Of a stretch of DNA of 8,781 bases, positions 6,100 to 8,781 are shown piece after piece (within the stretch, counting starts at the first letter, position 1; every line of letters begins with the position of its first letter). The stretch comes from an uncultured Prevotella sp. Its GTDB lineage: Bacteria; Bacteroidota; Bacteroidia; Bacteroidales; Bacteroidaceae. The position numbers were made by a program, and so were the translations under genes. The stretch lies in NCBI GenBank assembly GCA_937880835.1, contig CALGRN010000252.1, forward strand, positions 1 to 8,781, in the 5' to 3' direction. The notes under the pieces were generated by a model. The model made no database searches, was not told the DNA's origin, and saw only the letters and a list, made by a program, of their open reading frames with translations.

Positions 6100-6195
6100 C
6101 GCGCAGGCATAAACATCGAATGGATGGGCGGAAGTTGCTGTCTGTTTCATCGGAGAATGCGTTTTTCTTGTGAAATGTATTTAGTTTTGTTTTTA

Positions 6196-6227
6196 TTTGT
6201 CAATTCAGTCAATTTGATGTAACTTTG
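6196..6227 (+). promoter_or_regulatory. tRNA-Arg promoter, Bacteroidota sigma type
   Basis: TTTG (6196-6199), 20-nt spacer, TAACTTTG (6220-6227). This is an exact fit to the Bacteroidota promoter pattern and has the same spacing as the metK promoter. Transcription would begin near 6234, about 7 nt before the mature tRNA 5' end. Confidence 0.88.
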
Positions 6228-6240
6228 CAGTTAATACGCA

Positions 6241-6312
6241 GCCCCCATAGTTAAATGGATAGAACGTAGGTTTCCTAAACCTTTGATCCGGGTTCGATTC
6301 CCGGTGGGGGTA
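6241..6312 (+). tRNA. tRNA-Arg (anticodon CCT)
   Basis: The complete cloverleaf can be drawn by eye. The acceptor arm is GCCCCCA (6241-6247) with TGGGGGT (6305-6311), one G-U pair at the end. The D arm is closed by GTT/AAC around AAATGGATAG. The anticodon arm AGGT/ACCT surrounds the 7-nt loop TTCCTAA, giving anticodon CCT, which reads AGG arginine codons. The T arm is CCGGG/CCCGG with loop TTCGATT. The discriminator base is A (6312), and CCA is not encoded, so the tail must be added enzymatically. Position 27-43 of the anticodon stem is a T-T mismatch. The next gene starts only 21 nt after the discriminator base. Confidence 0.96.
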
Positions 6313-6333
6313 CTAAAACAAATTGCTGTTATT

Positions 6334-7128
6334 ATGATTGGAGCAATTATAGGCGATATTATCGGTTCTCGATTTGAATTCGGACCGAAACCCGAAAAGA
6401 ATTTCACGCTTTTTACGGATGAATGCAGCTACACCGACGATACTATATGCACAGTGGCTGTTGCCGATGCCATATTGAAAGGAAAAGATTATAAATCTTC
6501 TCTGTTGGAATGGTGCAGGCGTTATCCTTCGCCTATGGGCGGATATGGAGCGCGCTTCATTAAATGGATGACAGAAGATGATCCGCAGCCCAACGGCAGC
6601 TTCGGCAACGGGTCGGCAATGCGTGTAAGTGCAGTCGGATGGCTTTTCGATGAGTTCCGCGATGTTGTTGACGAGGCGGAAAAGACTGCTGCCGTAAGTC
6701 ATAATCATGCGGAAGGAATAAAAGGAGCGCAGTGTATCGCCACGCTGATATATTGGCTTCGCACATGCAGGATAACAAAAGATGAGGTGGAAAACGCCGT
6801 AAGACGCAAGTTCGGATATAAGATACCGCCTTTGAATGATGTATATAAAATAGGTGCAGAGGGGCACTTCGATGCTACATGTCAGGAAACAGTGCCTGCC
6901 GCAATACGCTGTTTCATAGATTCAACCGACTTTGAAAACACTATAAGGCTTGCGGTAATGGCAGACGGAGACACCGATACGAAGGCGGCAATAGCAGGGT
7001 CTGTGGCTGAGGCTTTCTATGACATACCGGGAGAAATGACGGAAAAGGCAATGAGCTATCTGCCGAATGACATGCTGGATGTGATAGAACGGTTTCTCGA
7101 CAGAATGAGAAACGATATAACGGAATAA
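6334..7128 (+). CDS. ADP-ribosylglycohydrolase family protein
   Basis: The ARH/DraG fold hydrolyses ADP-ribose linkages using two divalent metal ions. The 264-residue product shows the expected metal-binding and active-site blocks in order: MIGAIIGDIIGSRFEF at the N-terminus, the acidic SYTDDT (32-37), GSFGNGSAMRV (88-98), SHNHAEGIKGAQ (122-133), CQETVPAAI (183-191) and DGDTDTKAAIAG (211-222). It is a compact single-domain member, typical of Bacteroidota chromosomal copies. The substrate (arginine-ADP-ribose, nucleic-acid ADP-ribose or a metabolite) cannot be deduced. ATG 6334 is preferred because it gives the conserved N-terminus; the upstream TTG at 6283 lies inside the tRNA. No ADP-ribosyltransferase gene is nearby. 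No promoter or ribosome-binding motif is visible in the 21-nt gap after the tRNA, suggesting read-through from the tRNA promoter. Confidence 0.93.
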   Translation: MIGAIIGDIIGSRFEFGPKPEKNFTLFTDECSYTDDTICTVAVADAILKGKDYKSSLLEWCRRYPSPMGGYGARFIKWMTEDDPQPNGSFGNGSAMRVSAVGWLFDEFRDVVDEAEKTAAVSHNHAEGIKGAQCIATLIYWLRTCRITKDEVENAVRRKFGYKIPPLNDVYKIGAEGHFDATCQETVPAAIRCFIDSTDFENTIRLAVMADGDTDTKAAIAGSVAEAFYDIPGEMTEKAMSYLPNDMLDVIERFLDRMRNDITE

Positions 7129-7406
7129 AACTTGTCGCAACATAAAATATTGCTCTGATTTATAAAATAACAACATAACTGTGCATTCGGAATGTTTATG
7201 TTTCGTGTTATAAAAGTGTTCCGTAAGATTTCAAAAAACAGAAACACGAGTTCTGTGAATTATATATAATGTATGTCCGCATCGCTTTGCGTGTCCGCAT
7301 CTGCAGCAATATGCGTATGCTATTATTGCCACAGGACAAACATAGGACATAATTCTCTGAACTCGCGCTAAACATTTATCACGGCAAATATATTTCATCA
7401 TATAAC
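7129..7406. other. Convergent intergenic region, mostly unexplained
   Basis: A/T-rich DNA downstream of both flanking genes. I find no supported gene; the longest rightward small frame, from 7192, is about 25 codons and unremarkable. It contains a perfect 10-bp direct repeat, TGTCCGCATC, at 7274-7283 and 7292-7301 (18-bp period). AGGACA follows at 7333-7338 and 7344-7349 in the opposite sense. Two minus-strand -7-like boxes (7337-7344 and 7385-7392) lack a -33 partner. Confidence 0.5.
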
Positions 7407-7450
7407 AAAAAAACGACAGAAAACCGATTATTGGTTTCCTGTCGTTTTTT
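7407..7450. terminator. Bidirectional intrinsic terminator
   Basis: CGACAGAAAACC (7414-7425) pairs with GGTTTCCTGTCG (7433-7444) at 11 of 12 positions around a 7-nt loop. The stem is flanked by seven As on the left (7407-7413) and six Ts on the right (7445-7450), so it gives a stem plus U-run on either strand. It lies 18 nt past the secDF stop and must mainly end secDF. It would also stop rightward read-through from the glycohydrolase gene 280 nt away. Confidence 0.9.
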
Positions 7451-7468
7451 ATTATTTAAAGCCTTATA

Positions 7469-8781
7469 TTATGCTACTGATGCTTGCTTCCTCATAGAGT
7501 TTTGTCTGCGACCTAATACAAGATATGCAATAGGTGCTGCGATGAATATTGAAGAAAGCGTACCGAATACAACACCGAGTATCATTGCAAAAGAGAAACT
7601 GCGTATGCTCTCTCCTCCGAAGAAGAAGATACACAACAACACTATCAAAGTAGAGAATGAAGTGTTTATCGTTCGAGCCAATGTCTGGTTGATAGAATCG
7701 TTGAACAGGCTCTTGAAATCTTGCTTCGGATGCAGCTTCATGTTTTCACGGATACGGTCGAACACAACCACTTTATCATTGATAGAATAACCTATAACCG
7801 TAAGGATAGCACCGATGAACGTCTGGTCTATCTCCAATGAGAATGGCATCCAACCCCAACATAGCGAATAGAAACCAAGTACGGTAATGGTATCTGCTGC
7901 AAGTGCCAGAACAGAACCTACGGAGAAAGCTACGTTTCGGAAACGTATCAGAATGTAAACGAATATTGCTACGAGCGCAAGCAGAACGCTAACGATTGCT
8001 CCGTAAGTAATATCTTTCGCAACGGAAGGTCCAACTTTCGTAGAACTTATGATAGAACCGCCCTTGCGGATGTCAGGATCTTTGAAAGCGTCAACGCTCT
8101 TCTGAGTTACAAGTCCTTCTTTCTTCAACGCTTCGTAGAGTATTGTCTCTGCTTCGTCGTCAACATTCGGATTGTTAGACTCTATCTTGTAGTTGGTTGA
8201 TATACGTATCGTCTTATTGTCAGTACCAAGAGCCAGCGCACTTGTTGTGGATTCCGGGAACGCCTTAGCTATCACACCGCGTATGTCTTCCGGCTCAACA
8301 GGCTTCTCAAATGCCACAACATAGTTGCGTCCACCAGTGAAATCAATGCTCCTACTGAGTCCGCGAACAAACAGACTTATGCAGAAAATGACAATGGCAA
8401 CACCCGCTAATCTGAATACATTCTTATATATTGTCATGAATTTCACGCTTGTATTCTGCATGAAATTGCGAGAAATAGCAGTTGTGAATGTTTGTCCCAA
8501 CCAGCGGTCTTTCTTCATCTGATAGTCATAAACAAGGCGAGTGAGATATACTGCTGTGAAGAATGAGCAGACAATACCTATAATCCAAGTCGTGGCGAAA
8601 CCGCGAATAGGACCTGTTCCGAATACATATAATATTATACCGGTAAGTAACGAGGTTAAGTTTGAGTCGAAAATGGCTGAGAAAGCGTTTCCGTAACCCT
8701 CCGCAAGCGATTTCTTTATTCCCTTTCCGGCTGCAAGTTCCTCCTTCGTTCGTTCATAAATAAGCACATTGGCATCTACTG
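7469..8781 (-). CDS. secDF: SecD-SecF fusion, N-terminal part cut by window edge
   Basis: Accessory membrane component of the Sec translocon that uses the proton gradient to pull exported proteins through SecYEG. The frame enters from the right edge at VDANVLIYERTKEEL, the conserved transmembrane motif of SecD. It continues through the last SecD segments (to about residue 85 of the 436 visible). SecF follows in the same chain: its first membrane helix near 121-139, the periplasmic motif SIDFTGG near 144-150, then GPSVAKD and five more helices, including GAILTVIGYSINDKVVVFDRIREN. The protein ends GRRQNSMRKQASVA. SecD and SecF are separate genes in many bacteria; a fusion of roughly 1000 residues is usual in Bacteroidota. 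No start codon is within the window. Confidence 0.97.
   Translation of the reverse strand, partial: VDANVLIYERTKEELAAGKGIKKSLAEGYGNAFSAIFDSNLTSLLTGIILYVFGTGPIRGFATTWIIGIVCSFFTAVYLTRLVYDYQMKKDRWLGQTFTTAISRNFMQNTSVKFMTIYKNVFRLAGVAIVIFCISLFVRGLSRSIDFTGGRNYVVAFEKPVEPEDIRGVIAKAFPESTTSALALGTDNKTIRISTNYKIESNNPNVDDEAETILYEALKKEGLVTQKSVDAFKDPDIRKGGSIISSTKVGPSVAKDITYGAIVSVLLALVAIFVYILIRFRNVAFSVGSVLALAADTITVLGFYSLCWGWMPFSLEIDQTFIGAILTVIGYSINDKVVVFDRIRENMKLHPKQDFKSLFNDSINQTLARTINTSFSTLIVLLCIFFFGGESIRSFSFAMILGVVFGTLSSIFIAAPIAYLVLGRRQNSMRKQASVA

Noticed and set aside
6120..6173. 17-residue open frame between the small membrane protein and the tRNA
   Set aside because: It has no ribosome-binding or compositional support and is of chance length.
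6283..6333. An upstream TTG start that would extend the glycohydrolase by 17 residues
   Set aside because: It lies inside the tRNA-Arg gene, and the extension has no family resemblance; the ATG at 6334 gives the conserved N-terminus.
7337..7392. Two minus-strand -7-like boxes (TATGTTTG, TATATTTG) as a promoter antisense to the glycohydrolase gene
   Set aside because: Neither has a TTTG at the proper -33 distance, and such matches are expected by chance in A/T-rich DNA.
1..8781. A hidden defence system, toxin-antitoxin pair or mobile element
   Set aside because: All long frames on both strands are accounted for by housekeeping genes or their shadows, and no transposase, nuclease, methylase or CRISPR repeat is present.

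Overview
The window is ordinary chromosomal DNA from a member of the Bacteroidota, most likely Prevotellaceae or a close relative. The evidence is threefold. Two promoters match the Bacteroidota pattern TTTG-N20-TAnnTTTG. Several proteins are lineage-typical: a SecD-SecF fusion, a 419-residue MetK and a DUF4271 membrane protein. The divergent intergenic region carries a palindrome-rich repeat cluster of a kind I associate, from memory only, with Prevotella. Genus assignment is inference.

Left block (1-4594, all minus strand). Read in the direction of transcription the order is metK, a DUF4271 membrane protein, hemD-like, rnpA, yidD and tyrS, the last cut by the window edge. From the DUF4271 gene to yidD the genes are separated by 7 and 10 nt or overlap by 4 nt, so they look like one transcription unit. 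metK has a clear promoter of its own. A second -7-like box lies inside the end of the DUF4271 gene and could fire into hemD-rnpA-yidD. The block combines housekeeping jobs: AdoMet supply, tRNA 5' maturation (RnpA), membrane protein insertion (YidD), tyrosyl-tRNA charging, and a tetrapyrrole-type enzyme of uncertain role.

Divergent intergenic region (4595-5029). It holds the metK promoter, an inverted repeat abutting it, a possible folded element, four hairpins in a row containing a 29-bp imperfect direct repeat with a 44-bp period, and the -7 box of the rightward gene. This is the least explained part of the window.

Right block (5030-7128, plus strand). An RluA-family pseudouridine synthase is followed by an unlisted 50-residue membrane protein, then a tRNA-Arg(CCT) with a textbook promoter. 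An ADP-ribosylglycohydrolase gene starts 21 nt past the tRNA with no visible promoter of its own.

Right edge (7129-8781). A 340-bp gap between convergent genes ends in a strong bidirectional terminator. Beyond it lies the 3' part of secDF on the minus strand, truncated at its N-terminal end by the window edge.

I found no CRISPR array, transposase, phage gene, toxin-antitoxin pair or defence system. The points of interest are small: the hairpin array, the tRNA/glycohydrolase arrangement, the small membrane protein, and the orphan-looking hemD next to rnpA.
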